Source: Hemibagrus wyckioides (taxonomy: Eukaryota > Chordata > Actinopteri > Siluriformes > Bagridae). From it: a stretch of 64,000 nt of DNA. A program made the translations under genes and the position numbers. The stretch lies in the NCBI RefSeq assembly GCF_019097595.1, contig NC_080713.1:13220199-13284198 (forward strand), written 5' to 3'. Below are positions 45,191 through 57,096 of this stretch, in pieces (within the stretch, counting starts at the first letter, position 1; every line of letters begins with the position of its first letter). The notes under the pieces were generated by a model. The model saw only the letters and a list, made by a program, of their open reading frames with translations, did no database searches and was not told the DNA's origin.

Positions 45191-46440
45191 TGATTAGTGT
45201 GTATAGATGAACAGAGAGAAAGAGAAAAATATTAGGTGTGTTTGTAATCATGTGTTTAAGGCAATATACATTAGGCACAAATTGGAGGTAGGGAAACTAG
45301 CAAGACTAGCTATGACAGAATAGCAAAAATGGAAAGCTAGAAGGTGATGCAGACATGTAGGCTTCCTGGGACATAAAGCATCCAACCACTTTACAGTCTG
45401 CATACCTGAGTGACTTGTGAGAGTGGTAAGGCATCCAAACTTTCCAGTACACCAAACACTCTATACCCATGAACCCTCTATATCTGCTCCTTTACCTAAG
45501 AAAAAAAAAGAAAGCTTAACTAAACATATGCCAGACTAATGACAAATGACTAAAAAATTCAGCCTGGACTTGAACACTGAGACTGTGTGCCTGACTCCCG
45601 AATACTAATTGGAAGGCTGTTTGTAACATATCAACCAACTACATCCCCAGCCCATCATGAGAGGGAGCCCATATCTGAGTATTGAACCTCTTCTGGTTTA
45701 CTTCTGAATACTTGGACATTTAAGCCATGCTCATGCATGAAGTATTGTTCTTAGATTTTGTGACACACCAAGCTGTTGCCATTGCTATTTCCTGACTTAT
45801 ATTTCCTGTGTATGACTTCATTTTGTTTTCTCATTACTGTGTTCTCGTTTTTGTGAATCGGATTTCTTTGACAGTGCTATTGCTTTCCCTGTTTTGACTA
45901 TTAGCACATTTACTGTTTATTGCCTTTGGATTTACTGCTGTGTGTTTATTAGATAGCCTTATCTCTTCTCACCTTAACACATACACATAGAATCCTTGCA
46001 TTAACACTTATACACTTATGAGTACCGTTGGTTTTTATTAGGATGATCTCTTTTCAACTTTGACACTAGGTTTCCATCACTGCCTCAAATATTCCATCTT
46101 TTGATTAATAAAAATCTTTATGAAAACTCTGATATTTAATATTTATTTATATTTATTATTAATGGTACTGGAAAGAGTCAAGGTGGTGTTACAGGTACAA
46201 CCACAGTTGGGGTAATTTAAGTGTCTGATATTCCTATATCTTCTACACCTAAAAGATCTATAATTTATAATATTTATACTCCTAGCAGTGCTTAAAAATA
46301 TTTTTATCAAGGTGATTATTAGGATGACCTGAATTCAAATAAATCACTCTTAGTTGGAGCCTTATTCTGTAGACACTCAAACCCCTCTCTGTTGTCTCCT
46401 CTCACTGATAGATACAAAGAGGCCACTAACTTCAGATTTC
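45191..46440. other. Unassigned AT-rich stretch, possibly an old LTR at 45700-46130
   Basis: 'ctgtgtatgacttcattttg' and 'ctgtgtgtttattag' at 45807-45950 recall the gypsy LTR wording at 25360-25560, but I could not define ends. No gene seen. Confidence 0.3.
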
Positions 46441-46800
46441 CAGTAACTTCATCTATCCTCTGCTGTCTCAGTCTCAAACACTGGCAGTAGGTGTGTTCTG
46501 GAATTGCCAGTCTGGCGTAAGTAAGCTGATTTCATGTCAGCTTTAACTTCCCATGACTCCTCCTGAGCCCTGGATATCTCCACAGAACTCTGCCTGTGTT
46601 TTCTCTCACATAACACAAGAAACAGATTGGGTGGGTGGTACATGTCTGTTGCTATCAGGAAGATGGTGTTTCATACCTTTCTCCATGATTCATCTAACTA
46701 TCTCTCCTTTTGAATTCCATGCTGTTTCAGTTACCTCATCAATCAGTCTTTTCATCATCACCACACTTCTGGACCCTTAAGAGACGTTCTAGAAGAAACT

Positions 46801-47110
46801 GACACTCTCTTCTGTGTTTTCCCTATAGACAGCACTCCTCTGACAATCCTTTGATTTCAACCTCCCCTCTGACATGCACCATTCCTCTTGACTTGTGCCT
46901 TTTCTGAATTCCTTCTCCTTGACATTATCAGCTGCCTTCCCAAGGGAGGAAACATCTTGGATTTGGTCTTCACTCATTCTTCCCCAGCTAATCCAGACAA
47001 TCCTTTGTCCTGCCCCTGGATCCAGTCTCTTCCAAAATGCTTCAGATTTCATAAGAACTCTTTCCTTTCATCACTACAACCATTTATGGTTCCATAACAT
47101 CTAATCCTGT
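46801..47110 (+). pseudogene. LINE endonuclease scrap (L2-like)
   Basis: Plus-strand frames read PFLNSFSLTLSAA and GGNILDLVFTHSSPA (consensus GNQLDLVFTR), the late part of an APE-type endonuclease, followed by FQNASDFIRTLSFHHYNHLW. The last 150 bp are repeated at 47757-47915. No intact frame. Confidence 0.35.
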
Positions 47111-47640
47111 ACCAGCTACCTTCAAGAAAGTTAACTAAACTACAGTTATCACAAATAAAATTAACACTAATGACAGAGGAAGAATTACTAAACATCCTGC
47201 AGCCTACACACTGTACTTAATGATTGCATACCTTTCAAGGTTTCAAGGTAACCTTTCAATTGTCAAGGTTAAATTAACCCTTTAACACACTTTGAGTGAT
47301 AGTACCTATCTTGGTTTTGGTGTAAACTGTATTTATTTTTAGTTACTGTATATTTCTCTGTGTTTGTATATCATTTCAGTTCCACACTTTTTTGCAATAA
47401 ATCCTGTCCAAATACAACGTGCCTGTTCCTTGGAGGAAATGATGCAGGAAAAAAGTTTACCTGGCTGTGAATCTCAATATAGGACACCAGTCACATTGGG
47501 TGCAACAGTACAGTTGACCTTTAAAGTCCCCTTTCAGTGTCCCAGTGAGCAGAGAGATGCAGCCTATCTTTGCATTTATATTTAGACAACATTAGTACTG
47601 TCCCTCCCTTAAGGGATCATTGAGTCACCTGCTGTGTCCT
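47111..47640. other. Unassigned stretch
   Basis: The plus-strand frame 47364-47585 (73 residues) has no domain that I recognise. No repeat family assigned. Confidence 0.3.
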
Positions 47641-47652
47641 CCTTGATGGTGC

Positions 47653-48000
47653 ATGCTACTCTACCCTTCATCCCTACCAGATGGATGTACCCTCATCCAG
47701 TATATTGATGACATTCTGTTCTCAGCAAAAGGTGAACAAAATTGCAAAGGGGGGTCCCTGGTCTCCTGTCTTCACTCATCCTTCCCCAGCTACAGACAAT
47801 CCTTTGGCCTGCCCACTGGATCTAATCTCTTCCAAAATGCTAAAGATCTCATACGACCTCTTGCCCTTCATCACTACAACCATTTATGGTTCCATAACAT
47901 CTAATCCTTTACCAGCTACCTGCATCCTCATCCGCATCCTCATCCTCATCAATGTTTTGACGCAGTTTGACTCTTGTCCACTTTCAAGAGTCTTGGAATA
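47653..48000 (+). pseudogene. Retroelement scrap with an RT-like active-site box and a copy of the LINE scrap
   Basis: LPDGCTLIQYIDDILFSAKG at 47680-47735 resembles the YxDD box of retroviral or LTR-element reverse transcriptases. The frame then enters a copy of the 46951-47110 block (FQNAKDLIRPLALHHYNHLW). The two are chimeric, so neither is functional. Confidence 0.35.
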
Positions 48001-48406
48001 TGTGGAGCAACATGGAAATGGTTTCGCTTCCTGCCTCGAAGATTGCTTATATCAAGTAACATGAAGGGGATCAAGATCTTTTCTACAGACTCTCAACTGT
48101 TGTCCCACAATGCTCAATACTTAGCCCTCTTCTTTTCTTCCTCTATAATATATCTGTGTGATATATTCAGTTGCTGATGCAGAAGTGTACACTATACTGC
48201 AATAATCTACTGCAGGTCATATCATGTCATAATATATTCTTTTTAAAGCGTACCCCATTCTATCCCTGCCAGGCACCTGAAAATATTAATTCTTTTTTAT
48301 CTTGATTTTTCATGGACTGGGTGTTTTAAAAGTATATTTACACCCTTAAAAACCTGGTCACTGATACTTAAAACTTGATTATATAATTTCAGTTTAATTT
48401 AAGATT

Positions 48407-48690
48407 CAATTCACTTTATTTTTGTATAGCACCTTTTACAATGAACATTGTCTCAAAGCAGCTTCACAAAAGAAGAGAAACAGAGAAAGGGAAGGGGGAA
48501 AAAATGAAAATAAAAAAATAACTAGAAAAAAGAATAAATTATTAAAGTAAATTATTAAACTATTTTATCCCTAATAAGCCTGTGGTGATGGTGGCAAGGA
48601 AAAACTCCCTGGGATGATATGAGGAAGAAACCTTGAGAGGAACCAGGCTCAGAAGGGAACCCATCCTCATTTGGGTGACATAACCTTATT
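48407..48690 (+). repeat. Second copy of the dispersed fish repeat
   Basis: 'ttcaattcactttatttttgtatagcacctttt', 'acattgtctcaaagcagcttcac', 'aaactccctgggatgatatgagg' and 'cccatcctcatttgggtgacat' parallel 44702-45190. Confidence 0.75.
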
Positions 48691-48738
48691 AATTTTGTGA
48701 CTACGGCACTGCCACCCACACACATCCAAGACATGTCC

Positions 48739-49194
48739 TCATTTGACTTTACCCGGGTGCTGAAAAGATGATTTTTTTTTTAATCTTTGATTTAGCACCC
48801 ACTTCTTGTGGACAGGCACATGGCTACAAGGCAGGGGAGCAGAAGAACACATGGCTGGCAGGCAGTTAGTGCAGTGGCAGCTCTTAAGCCTGCAGCACCT
48901 TCTTGAGGGAAAGCTCTGGCAGCATGCAGTGATCCAGGGCTGGGTCAATAAAGAAGTGTAAATAACTAAAGATCTCCTGGACCTGCCACTGCACTCATTC
49001 TTCTCATCAACCCATGGCAAGACAGCCAGCACCTGATCACCAAAATAAGCAGCGGGGATGATATTGAGGCAGACCTGTAAACCTTCAAGTAAGTCATCCT
49101 CAATGAAGAGTGGAGCAAAGAGGACTAGGCCCACATATTCATTCATTTTCTCTTTGGAGAGGCTCACTGGCCTACTATGTGCTCTTGCCAGCAA
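48739..49194 (-). other. Unidentified open frame of 151 residues
   Basis: Longest frame in this section without an assignable family. It has a mixed hydrophobic N-terminal half (EYVGLVLFAPLFIEDDLLEG, AAYFGDQVLAVLPWVDEK) and a Cys/Pro/Lys-rich C-terminal half. No transmembrane helix or zinc motif is convincing, no promoter or splice pattern was found, and its surroundings are repeats. It may be a decayed retroelement gag, or chance. Confidence 0.2.
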
Positions 49195-49716
49195 AGGCAG
49201 CCCAAAAGCACACAGGCACTTAGGTCATTGAATGGCTGGTAATGGACCAGTTCATGAAAGCTGCCCAAAGAGCACAAGGCCTCAGGATGTGAGACCCCAA
49301 CAACCACAAAGATATTTTAGAGGCCTTGATTTCAGGCTTTAGCAACTTTAACCCTGAGTTCTCCCCTTTTGGGTACATGGAGCTCCAGCAACTTTCCAGT
49401 ACCTAATGGACATTGTTCTAAGACTACATTGCCAGTTTGCAATGTTTGTCGTGTATGTCTATGGTTTGGGTTGGAAATGGGAAAACAGTAGGTAGGCTTG
49501 GGACAACTCAAAGGGATTCTTTATTGCTTCATTTTTCTAAACTTCTGTTTTTCAGCCCCTTTATTTTACTGTGCACACATGGCTTAAATGCTGGTAATAC
49601 TATAGTAGACAGTGAAGCAATGTCTTACAAAAATATCGAGTATCATTGGTTGTTCCATCACCAGTTTAAGTGTTTACATGCTTGCTAAATAATACATAAA
49701 ATCATTTTACACAGAA
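49195..49716. other. Unassigned stretch
   Basis: No gene or repeat family recognised. The plus-strand frame 49437-49688 has no domain. Confidence 0.3.
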
Positions 49717-49717
49717 A

Positions 49718-49782
<65 letters not shown>

Positions 49783-49831
49783 TGGACGAGTTTTCTTTTT
49801 TTTTTTTCTTTTTTTTTCTTTTTTTTTTTGC
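49717..49831. repeat. (ATT)n microsatellite followed by poly(T)
   Basis: About 20 ATT units at 49717-49779, then T-rich runs at 49795-49831. Confidence 0.95.
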
Positions 49832-50117
49832 AGAGTCTTAGTTATCTTCTTTCTTACTCATGACACAGAGACCACAGCTTTACAGGATGCTGTGGTCAAT
49901 TCACATGAAAGACCATTGCATTAGGGGTCATCATTTTGTGAAGTAGTGACATATCTCCACTGCTGTGACTTGGTTGACTCTCTTCTAATGGCAACTTTAT
50001 TGGCAAGAATAGTTGTACTGTCAGTCCAGAATACAGATTCAAGTAACATTTTTGTAAATATTTTATTATAATTTTTCATGTGACAACACTTAAGAAATGA
50101 CACTGCTACAATCTAAA

Positions 50118-51280
50118 GTAGTGAGTGTACAGCCTGTATAACAGTGTAAATTTGCTGTCCCCTCAAAATAACTCAACACACAGCCATTAATGTCTAAACT
50201 GTTGGCAACAAAAGTGAGTACACTCCTAAGTGGAAATGTCCAAATTGGGCCCTAAGTGTCAATATTTTGCATGGCCACCATTATTTTCCAGCACTGCCTT
50301 AACCCTCTTGGGCATGGAGTTCACCAGAGCTTCACAGGTTGCCACTGGAGTCCTCTTCCACTCCTCCATGATGACATCACAGAGCTGGTGGATGTTAGAG
50401 ACCTTGCGCTCCCCCACCTTCCATTTGAGGATGCCCCACAGATGCTCAATAGGGTTTAAGTCTGGAGACATGCTTGGCTAGTCCATCACCTTTACCTTCA
50501 GCTTCTTTAGCAAGGCAGTGGTCGTCTTGGAGGTGTGTTTGGGGTCATTATCATGTTGGAATACTGCCCTGTGGCCCAGTCTCCGAAAGGAGGGGATCAT
50601 GCTCTCCTTCAGTATGTCACAGTACATGTTGGCATTCATGGTTCCCTCAATGAACTGTAGCTCCCCAGTGCCGGCAGCACTCATGCAGGCCCAGACCATG
50701 ACACTCCCACCACCATGCTTGACTGTAGGCAAGACACACTTGTCTTTGTACTCCTCACCTGGTTGCCGCCACACACGCTTGACACCATCTGAACCAAATA
50801 AGTTTATCTTGGTCTCATTGGACCACAGGACATGGTTCCAGTAATCCATGTCCTTAGTCTGCTTGTCTTCAGCAAACTGGGCTTTTTTGTGCATTATCTT
50901 TGGTAGAGGCTTCCTTCTGGGACAACAGACCAATTTGATGCAGTGTGCGGCATATGGTCTGAGCACTGAGAGGCTGACCCCCCCACCCCTTCAACCTCTG
51001 CAGCAATGCTGGCAGCACTTACACATCTATTTCCCAAAGACAACCTCCGGATATGATGCTGAGCATGTGCACTCAACTTCTTTGGTCGACCATGGTGAGG
51101 CCTGTTCTGAGTGGAACCTGTCCTGTAAAACCGCTGTATGGTCTTGCCCACCGTGCTGCAGCTCAGTTTCAGGGTCTTGGCAATCTTCTTATAACCTAGG
51201 CCATCTTTATGTAGAGCAACAATTCTTTTTTTCAGATCCTCAGAGAGTTCTTTGCCATGAGGTGCCATGTTGAACTTCAG
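50118..51280 (-). mobile_element. Tc1-like transposon with one end lost
   Basis: The left end at 50118 ('tagtgagtgtacagcctgta', then 'gcaacaaaagtgagtacactcc' near 50203) is the terminal repeat of a fish Tc1-type family. The transposase on the minus strand is almost full-length. The right end is cut just after the start codon (51275), so the right inverted repeat is missing. Confidence 0.85.
50259..51268 (-). pseudogene. Tc1-family transposase, nearly full length, three lesions
   Basis: Starts at ATG 51268 (MAPHGKELSEDLKKRIVALH). The HTH region is GLGYKKIAKTLKLSCSTVGK, TGSTQNRPHHGRPKKLS. A frameshift in a G run near 50980 separates it from 50966-50478: PRRKPLPKIMHKKAQFAE, NHVLWSNETKINLFGSDG, GGGSVMVWACMSAAGTGEL and VFQHDNDPKHTSK (second Asp). 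A TAG at 50475-50477 (expected TGG, Trp of WPSMSPDLNP) precedes the last part with [11 protein letters not shown] (third Glu) and the C-terminus LENNGGHAKY. The first catalytic Asp, normally LWSDETK, is Asn. Dead at three positions. Confidence 0.9.
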
Positions 51281-52219
51281 AGTTCAACAGAGTTGCTCCA
51301 CACTGTTGTGTCTTTTATTACTTTTATTTATTTTCTGTACTTTTTTACATAGTTTTCCATAAATGGTGTAGCATTGTGCAACAATGCAGATTTTTTGCAC
51401 ATTCTTTTTTTTAATTATTGGAGACACGCCAGAGCTCCATTGTTTACACCAGTGATCAGCTGATTAGCCTCCAACAATGCTCTGACAAAGACCTGAAATC
51501 TCCAGGGAGCTAATGTTACGGGCACAAAGAGAACGAGTGTCACTGCAACATAAGGATCTTGTAGTCAATGGCTTCCCGCTCTGCATGGGCTGACTTGAAA
51601 AACAGGTGAAATGTTCACAGGAATGAAGACACAAACCGCTTGTTTCTCTTCAAAAATTGCATCTGAAGAGAGGGCAGATAACCACACCTAGGTACATCCT
51701 GGAGCGCCACTTCCTGATAATAGCGGTCCCGCTCTTCTGGTTCCTAACAAACTAAATTTATTTAATTTATCACTCGTTTTCTCTCTCCGAAATAAATATA
51801 AAAATTATTTCTGTGTCATAAGCTATTTATTATCCTTTTAGGACACTTTTCTTTTTCCCTTTTGGAGTTATCAAAACAAATAAATAAATAAACAGTACAT
51901 ACCTTTAATCCATTTACTACAAATAAAACACAAATGTGGTCACCCAATTTGTGTGCATCACACTAAGGAGGAAATATTGGGGATGCAGAGTGGGGAAAAG
52001 GTGACGGCTAAGAAAGAGGAGATACAGATCATCATGGGAAATGTAATATTGCTGGCTTAAAAGATAAATGAGTTAATAACACTTTTAAAAAGCATGTTCT
52101 GCAAAGCTTCTGCTATGTGCTTCACAGAAATGTTTATGATTGCATTCCAGACACTGTTGTAAGTTTAGCTGGCTTCCAGTTAGTGCTTTCAGTTAATTCC
52201 AGACAGGAATTGCACCATG
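51281..52219. other. Non-coding stretch
   Basis: No gene or known repeat recognised. AT-rich with TAAATAAATAAA at about 51882. Confidence 0.35.
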
Positions 52220-53690
52220 AATAATTGTGATTTATGTGAACAATAAATGGTGCAATTGTGGACACATTGCAGTGAAGGAAAGTATGTGCAGCCCTGACAT
52301 TGAACTGTTAGCATTAAGTCTCCATCCAAATAATGTGCCCAGAGAGTTTTCCCATGCTGTTATCATCACTATATACATTCCTCCTACTGCCAATGTGGTG
52401 CAGGCTGCTGACATCAACACCACAACAACAACATTTGAGGAGAGAATTCAGTCGCCTTTGTCCTGGTAAGGCTGCAGGGTACTCAGAGGCATGCAGTTTT
52501 TGCAGCACATATTCAATCTGAGTATAAATACTGCAACAACATGCCTGGTTCCTGTGCAAAAAAAATAAATAAAAACAAAGGACGGTGACAACAGGCAAGT
52601 GGCTCTGAGCTCATGAAATCGCTGGAGAGGCTGGTCCTGAAGCACCTAAGAACAACAGTTGAACCATCTCTGGATTCTCTGCAGTTTGCTTATCTGCCCC
52701 ATACTGGAATAGAGGACAGAGTTCCTGCTGAACAGAGCTTACACCCACCTTGAAGAGGCAGGCAACACTGTGAGAGTCATGCTTTTTGACTTATCCAGTG
52801 CTTTCAACACTATACAACCTGCACTGCTCAGTGATAAGCTACTGCACATGCAAGTGGATGCTCTTCTGGTGACCTGGATTACCAACTACCTCACAGGTCA
52901 ACCACAGTATATGAGGCTGCAGAACACCATCTCAGACATCATAGTAAGCAGCAAAGGGGCCCCTCAGGAGACAGTCCTCTCTTTCTTTCTGTTCACACTC
53001 TACACACCAAACTTCAGACACTGGTCACATTTCTGCCATCTGCAGAAGTTTTCTGATGACTCTGCCATGTAGGCTGTCAGGAGGAGAGGTCAGGAGGCTG
53101 AGTACAGGAGTGTGGTGGACAGCTTTGTGGAGTGGTGTGGACGAAATCACCTGCAACTGATTTTAGGAAGCAGATGACTCCCCCTAGCCCAATCATCATC
53201 ATGGGTGCTGAGGTGGACATTGTGGAAAACTATAAGTATCTGGGTGTCCACATAGATAACAAGCTGGAATGAACCAAAAACACTGATGCACTGTATAAGA
53301 AAGGTCAGAGTCGCCATGCTGCAGATGTTCTGTCACTCAGTGGTAGCCAGTATCATCTTCTACACTGTGCTGGGGTAGCCGGAATATGTCCGATGTCAGC
53401 AGACTCAACAAGTTTATTAGGAAAACAGCCTCTGTCATGGGAATGGAGCTGGAGACTCTAGTTGAGATGTGTGAGACGAGAATGCTGAGGAAATTTATTA
53501 CTATCTTTCACAACGCATCACACCCCCTGCATGCAACACTGGAGTCAGCCACAGACTGACAGTACTGAAACCAACCACAGAACGTCACAGGAGGTCTTTC
53601 CTATCAGTGGCCATCAAACTCTATAACTTCTCCCCTTTCAGTATGGAGCAGAGCTGACCAAATGAACACTGACAGTATCAAAATTTCACA
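52220..53690 (+). pseudogene. CR1/Rex1-like LINE relic (endonuclease start and RT)
   Basis: Plus strand. Endonuclease start at 52227: MIYVNNKWCNCGHIAVKESM, SPDIELLALSLHPNNVPREF, then IITIYIPPTANVV. A deletion removes the rest of the endonuclease and the linker. RT: MLFDLSSAFNTIQPALLSDK (52770), TNYLTGQPQYMRLQ, KGAPQETVLSFFLFTLYT and HLQKFSDDSAM, where the family has FSDDSA; this is the active site, kept. The thumb (YKYLGVHIDNKLE) and C-terminus (ERHRRSFLSVAIKLYNF) follow in broken frames to 53690. A frameshift precedes 52770 and stops are frequent. Confidence 0.75.
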
Positions 53691-53714
53691 ATAATTACAG
53701 TGTACATTAATATA

Positions 53715-55322
53715 CAGTGCTCAGCATGAATGAGTACACCCTCTTTGAAAAGTAACATTTTAAACAATATTTCAATGAACGCAAAAACAATTTCCAAAAT
53801 GTTGATAAGACTAAGTTTAATATAACATCTGTTTAACTTATAACATGAAAGTAAGGTTAATAATATAACTTAGATACACATTTTTCAGTTTTACTCAAAT
53901 TAGGGTGATGCAAAAATTAGTACACCCCACAACAAAAACTACTACATCTAGTACTTTGTATGGCCTCCATGATTTTTAATGACAGCACCAAGTCTTCTAG
54001 GCATGGAATGAACAAGTTTTGCAACATCTAACTTTTTCCATTCTTCAATAATGACCTCTTTTAGAGACTGAATGCTGTATGGAGTGTGATGCTCAACTTG
54101 TCTCTTCAGAATTCCCCATAGGTATTCGATTGGGTTCAGATCAAGAGACATACTTGACCACTTTCACCCTGTTCTTCTTTAGAAATCCAACAGTGGCTTT
54201 AGATGTGTGTTTAGGGTCATTATCATGTTGGAAAAGTGCATGATGACCAAGGGCACAATGTTGATGGTAGCATCTTCTCTTTCAGTATAGAGCAGTACAT
54301 CTGTGAATACATGATGCCATCAATGAAATGTAGCTCCCTGACACCAGCAGCACTCATGCAGCCCCACATAAGGACACTGCCACCACTATGTAGGCACTAT
54401 GCATTTTTCTTTGTATTCCTCACCTTTGCGATGCCATACAGTTTTAAAGCCATCAGTTCCACAAACATTTATCTTTGTCTCATCACTCTAGAGTATAGAG
54501 TCCCAGTAGTCTTCATCTTTGTCAGCATGGGTCCTGGCAAACTCTAGGTGGGCTTTTTTGTGCCTGGGCTTTAGGAGAGGCTTCTTTCATGGACAGCACC
54601 CATCCATGCCATTCCTCTGCAGTGTACGCCATATTGTGTCACGGGAAAAAGTCATCCTAGTTTGGCTTTCTACTTCTTTAGATAACTGCAGTGAACTTGC
54701 TGATTTTCTTCACCTCTTCTCATCAGAAGACGCTCCTGTTGAGGTGTTAATGTCCGTGGATGACCTGGACATCTCTTTGAGATATTTGCAGTTCCATCTT
54801 TTGTAGAAGTTTTGTACCAATTATGCAACAGTATTCTGACTCATAAGTAAAGCTTTGCTGATCTTCTTGTAGCCTTCACCTTTCTGGTGTAAAGAAATTA
54901 ATTTGTTTCTCAGGTCTTGTGACATCTCTATTCCTTGTGGTGCCATTGCTGACAGCATGAAATGGGAAGGGGTTTTCTTTAAGTAGCACCCTTTTATAGT
55001 CAACTGTCTGTTGGACACATGTGTAATGAATAATTAGGCTCACCTGTGGTTGAATTCTTGTTAAATTAGACATTTGTAAATTTAGCTTTGATTCAGAGAC
55101 TTTCTATGGGGTGTACTCATTTTTGCATCACCCTAATTTGAGTAAAACTGAACATTTTGTTCTTTAAGCTATATTATTAACCTTACTTTCATGTTATAAG
55201 TTAAACAGATGTTATATAACAAAGTCTTGTCAACATTTTAAAAAATTGTTTTAGTGTTCATTGAGATTAATGCTTAAAATGTTATTTTTCAAAGGGGGTG
55301 TACTCATTTATGCTGAGCACTG
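53715..55322 (-). mobile_element. Tc1-like transposon with long (about 215 bp) inverted repeats
   Basis: 1,608 bp, TA flanks (53713-53714, 55323-55324). Ends CAGTGCTCAGCATGAATGAG (left) and the matching CAGTGCTCAGCATAAATGAG (right, reverse complement). The inverted repeats run to about 53928 and 55110. Each contains an outer and an inner copy of a GAGTACACC-type motif, the IR/DR layout of Sleeping-Beauty-like elements. The transposase is decayed but colinear. Confidence 0.9.
53948..54946 (-). pseudogene. Tc1-family transposase, decayed
   Basis: Starts at ATG 54946 (MAPQGIEMSQDLRNKLISLH, then GEGYKKISKALLMSQNTVA). The middle part is fragmented over 54800-54200 (GFKTVWHRKGEEYKEK-type, AGVRELHFIDGIM). 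The C-terminal part is open at 53948-54151: MSLDLNPIEYLWGILKRQVE (third Glu), SMPRRLGAVIKNHGGHTKY. The second-Asp region near 54230 reads LFQHDNDPKHTSKATV. Several frameshifts and stops. Confidence 0.8.
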
Positions 55323-55493
55323 TAATACCTTGTGCAATCTCACCTTATGTGCAATATCATATTATGTGCAATGTTTTTAGTTCCCTGTTTTGAAAACATT
55401 TTGTATATATAGAGTATTTCATTTATTTTCCATTTATATTTCATTTATATTTATTTCTATTATAATCTGAAGAAGTCTCTGGCAAAAGTATTT

Positions 55494-55580
55494 CCTTCTC
55501 TTCTCTTCTCTTCTCTTCTCTTCTCTTCTCTTCTCTTCTCTTCTCTTCTCTTCTCTTCTCTTCTCTTCTCTTCTCTTCTC
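55494..55580. repeat. (TTCTC)n pentanucleotide microsatellite
   Basis: About 17 copies of CTTCT/TTCTC. The minus-strand Lys/Arg/Glu repeat frame over it is an artefact. It lies inside the RT start of the BEL/Pao relic. Confidence 0.95.
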
Positions 55581-55584
55581 CCAA

Positions 55585-56640
55585 ACTAGACCATCTTGAC
55601 AAATTAGGCAAGATGCAGGCTCCTTGACAGCATAACGTTTGTTAAGCATGTCACTCATGAACTTTGAGGACTCCATGAAAAGATTTTTCTTGAATTTTTT
55701 TTAGATTTAGTGCTTGCTGTATGACAACAGTTCGGTTGTGTAGCATTTGGGACAACTGCTTTCTTGAATAGAAGGCCAATGTAGCAGTGACCATTGGTAA
55801 ATTGGAGTTAGACACAGAATCCAAAAACTGGTGATCCTCTGCGATAACTCAGCTTTATCATCACATTTTTTTCAAGAAAATTGTGTTTGTATTATTGTAT
55901 CTGCATCTATTCTACACTTTCAGTGAAAATTATGTTGACTGCAACACGTCAGTTCGTTTTCACACGTACTGTGTGAGATAATTTCTCAAAGTGGTCCATT
56001 CTAAATCGATCAAAAAGCAGTCTTTACTGAATATGGCCCATTGTACTTGCTGTTAATTACTCCACAATTCTAGAAGCTTACACTTATTGCTGCCTATGAG
56101 GACTTCCAGTATTAATCTGAGGCAATTTCATTTCAATGCGGTAAGCTCACCTATCAATATCATGTTTTTGTAGTTGTCTCTGGCCCCAATACAGGCATTT
56201 GTTTCATTTCCATGTAGCAGGTAAGGTATTAACTCTTTCAGTTTAATCAACTTTTATTTACTGTTATTTTCTCTACAACAGCTTTGTTGTGTGTTGCTAT
56301 GTGTAACATGCTATGATGTTTCTTTGAATGCAAGTCAAAAGATTCTTCTTGTACATACTTTGCTGAAGTATCTTTTTACAAAGCATCCAAAGCAAAATCA
56401 GTTCTTTCTCAAAAAGTCAAATTTGTTCTTATATGGTTTAGCACTGAACTGGCAAAATTGTCCCAAATTATGGCTCTTCTTACAGTATGCACAATGTTCA
56501 GTTAAGCACTGATAACTGATGTACCCTTACACTTTGTTGTAGTCAAATCCTTTTTATATTCACTAACCTGTTCCACATCAGTTGCAAAGCTACTAGCTCT
56601 TTTCCCTTCCTTTTTCAATTGCTTTCTTGAAGAGACTTGT
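55585..56640 (-). pseudogene. BEL/Pao-type retrotransposon relic (zinc knuckle, protease region, RT start)
   Basis: Minus-strand frames in BEL/Pao order: RKQLKKEGKRASSFATDVEQ (56630-56560), a CCHC-like knuckle CAYCKKSHNLGQFCQF... with YKNKFDFLRKN and CFGCF (56500-56390), a decayed protease, LPQI then VLIGSNKCKLLELW and INSKYNGPYSVKTAF (56090-56010), and FMSDMLNKRYAVKEPASCL (55680-55610), which matches the start of the RT region. Stops in every frame. The RT core is lost beyond the (TTCTC)n run. Its gag start is at 58870-60110. Confidence 0.6.
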
Positions 56641-56644
56641 GTTG

Positions 56645-56975
56645 AAAATTTTCTGAAAAATCAACTTTAATCATTAAGGCAAGTTTAAATGACTTTAATC
56701 AACTTTTGATAAATTTGATTAATTTTCTTTAATCTTTAAGGCAAGTCTAATTCATTTTTAATCATTAAAATAAGAAAAAATAATAAAATATATATATACA
56801 ACATTAATAATATATATAAAAAACAAAAACAAAGAGAAGATAACAGTTAAAATTAGATTTAGAAGTTATTGTTTAATCCTTAAACTTACTTAGTCAAGCT
56901 AAATCAAATCTAAGATTACTTTAATATAGCTGAAGTTAATTCTACTTTAATCATTATCTATTTTCACTTTACATA
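56645..56975. repeat. TTAATC-rich repeat shared with 32745-32915
   Basis: The reverse complement matches 32745-32915 at 'taagtttaaggattaaacaa' and 'taatgattaaagttga', and both end at 'ttttcagaaaa'. An AT-rich central part (56770-56820) is extra in this copy. It starts exactly where the BEL/Pao gag relic stops, so it may be the end of an insertion. Confidence 0.5.
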
Positions 56976-57090
56976 AATACTAATGTTACTTATCTAATTA
57001 TCTTATCTAATCTGTTAGATAAACTTTATAACAAACAGTAGATGACATTAGCACATAAAAAGACATAGAATCAGGTACATTTTTGAGTAG

Positions 57091-57096
57091 TTTATT
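57091..57096 (-). terminator. Candidate polyadenylation signal AATAAA
   Basis: About 90 bp after the TAA stop of the proline-rich frame on the minus strand. Confidence 0.4.

Noticed and set aside
47653..48064. Intact retroviral pol gene
   Set aside because: Only one short YxDD-type box, then LINE-like sequence; nothing else of pol is present.
55434..55676. Lys/Arg/Glu-rich protein of 80 residues
   Set aside because: Made almost entirely by the (TTCTC)n run; only the first third is BEL/Pao coding.
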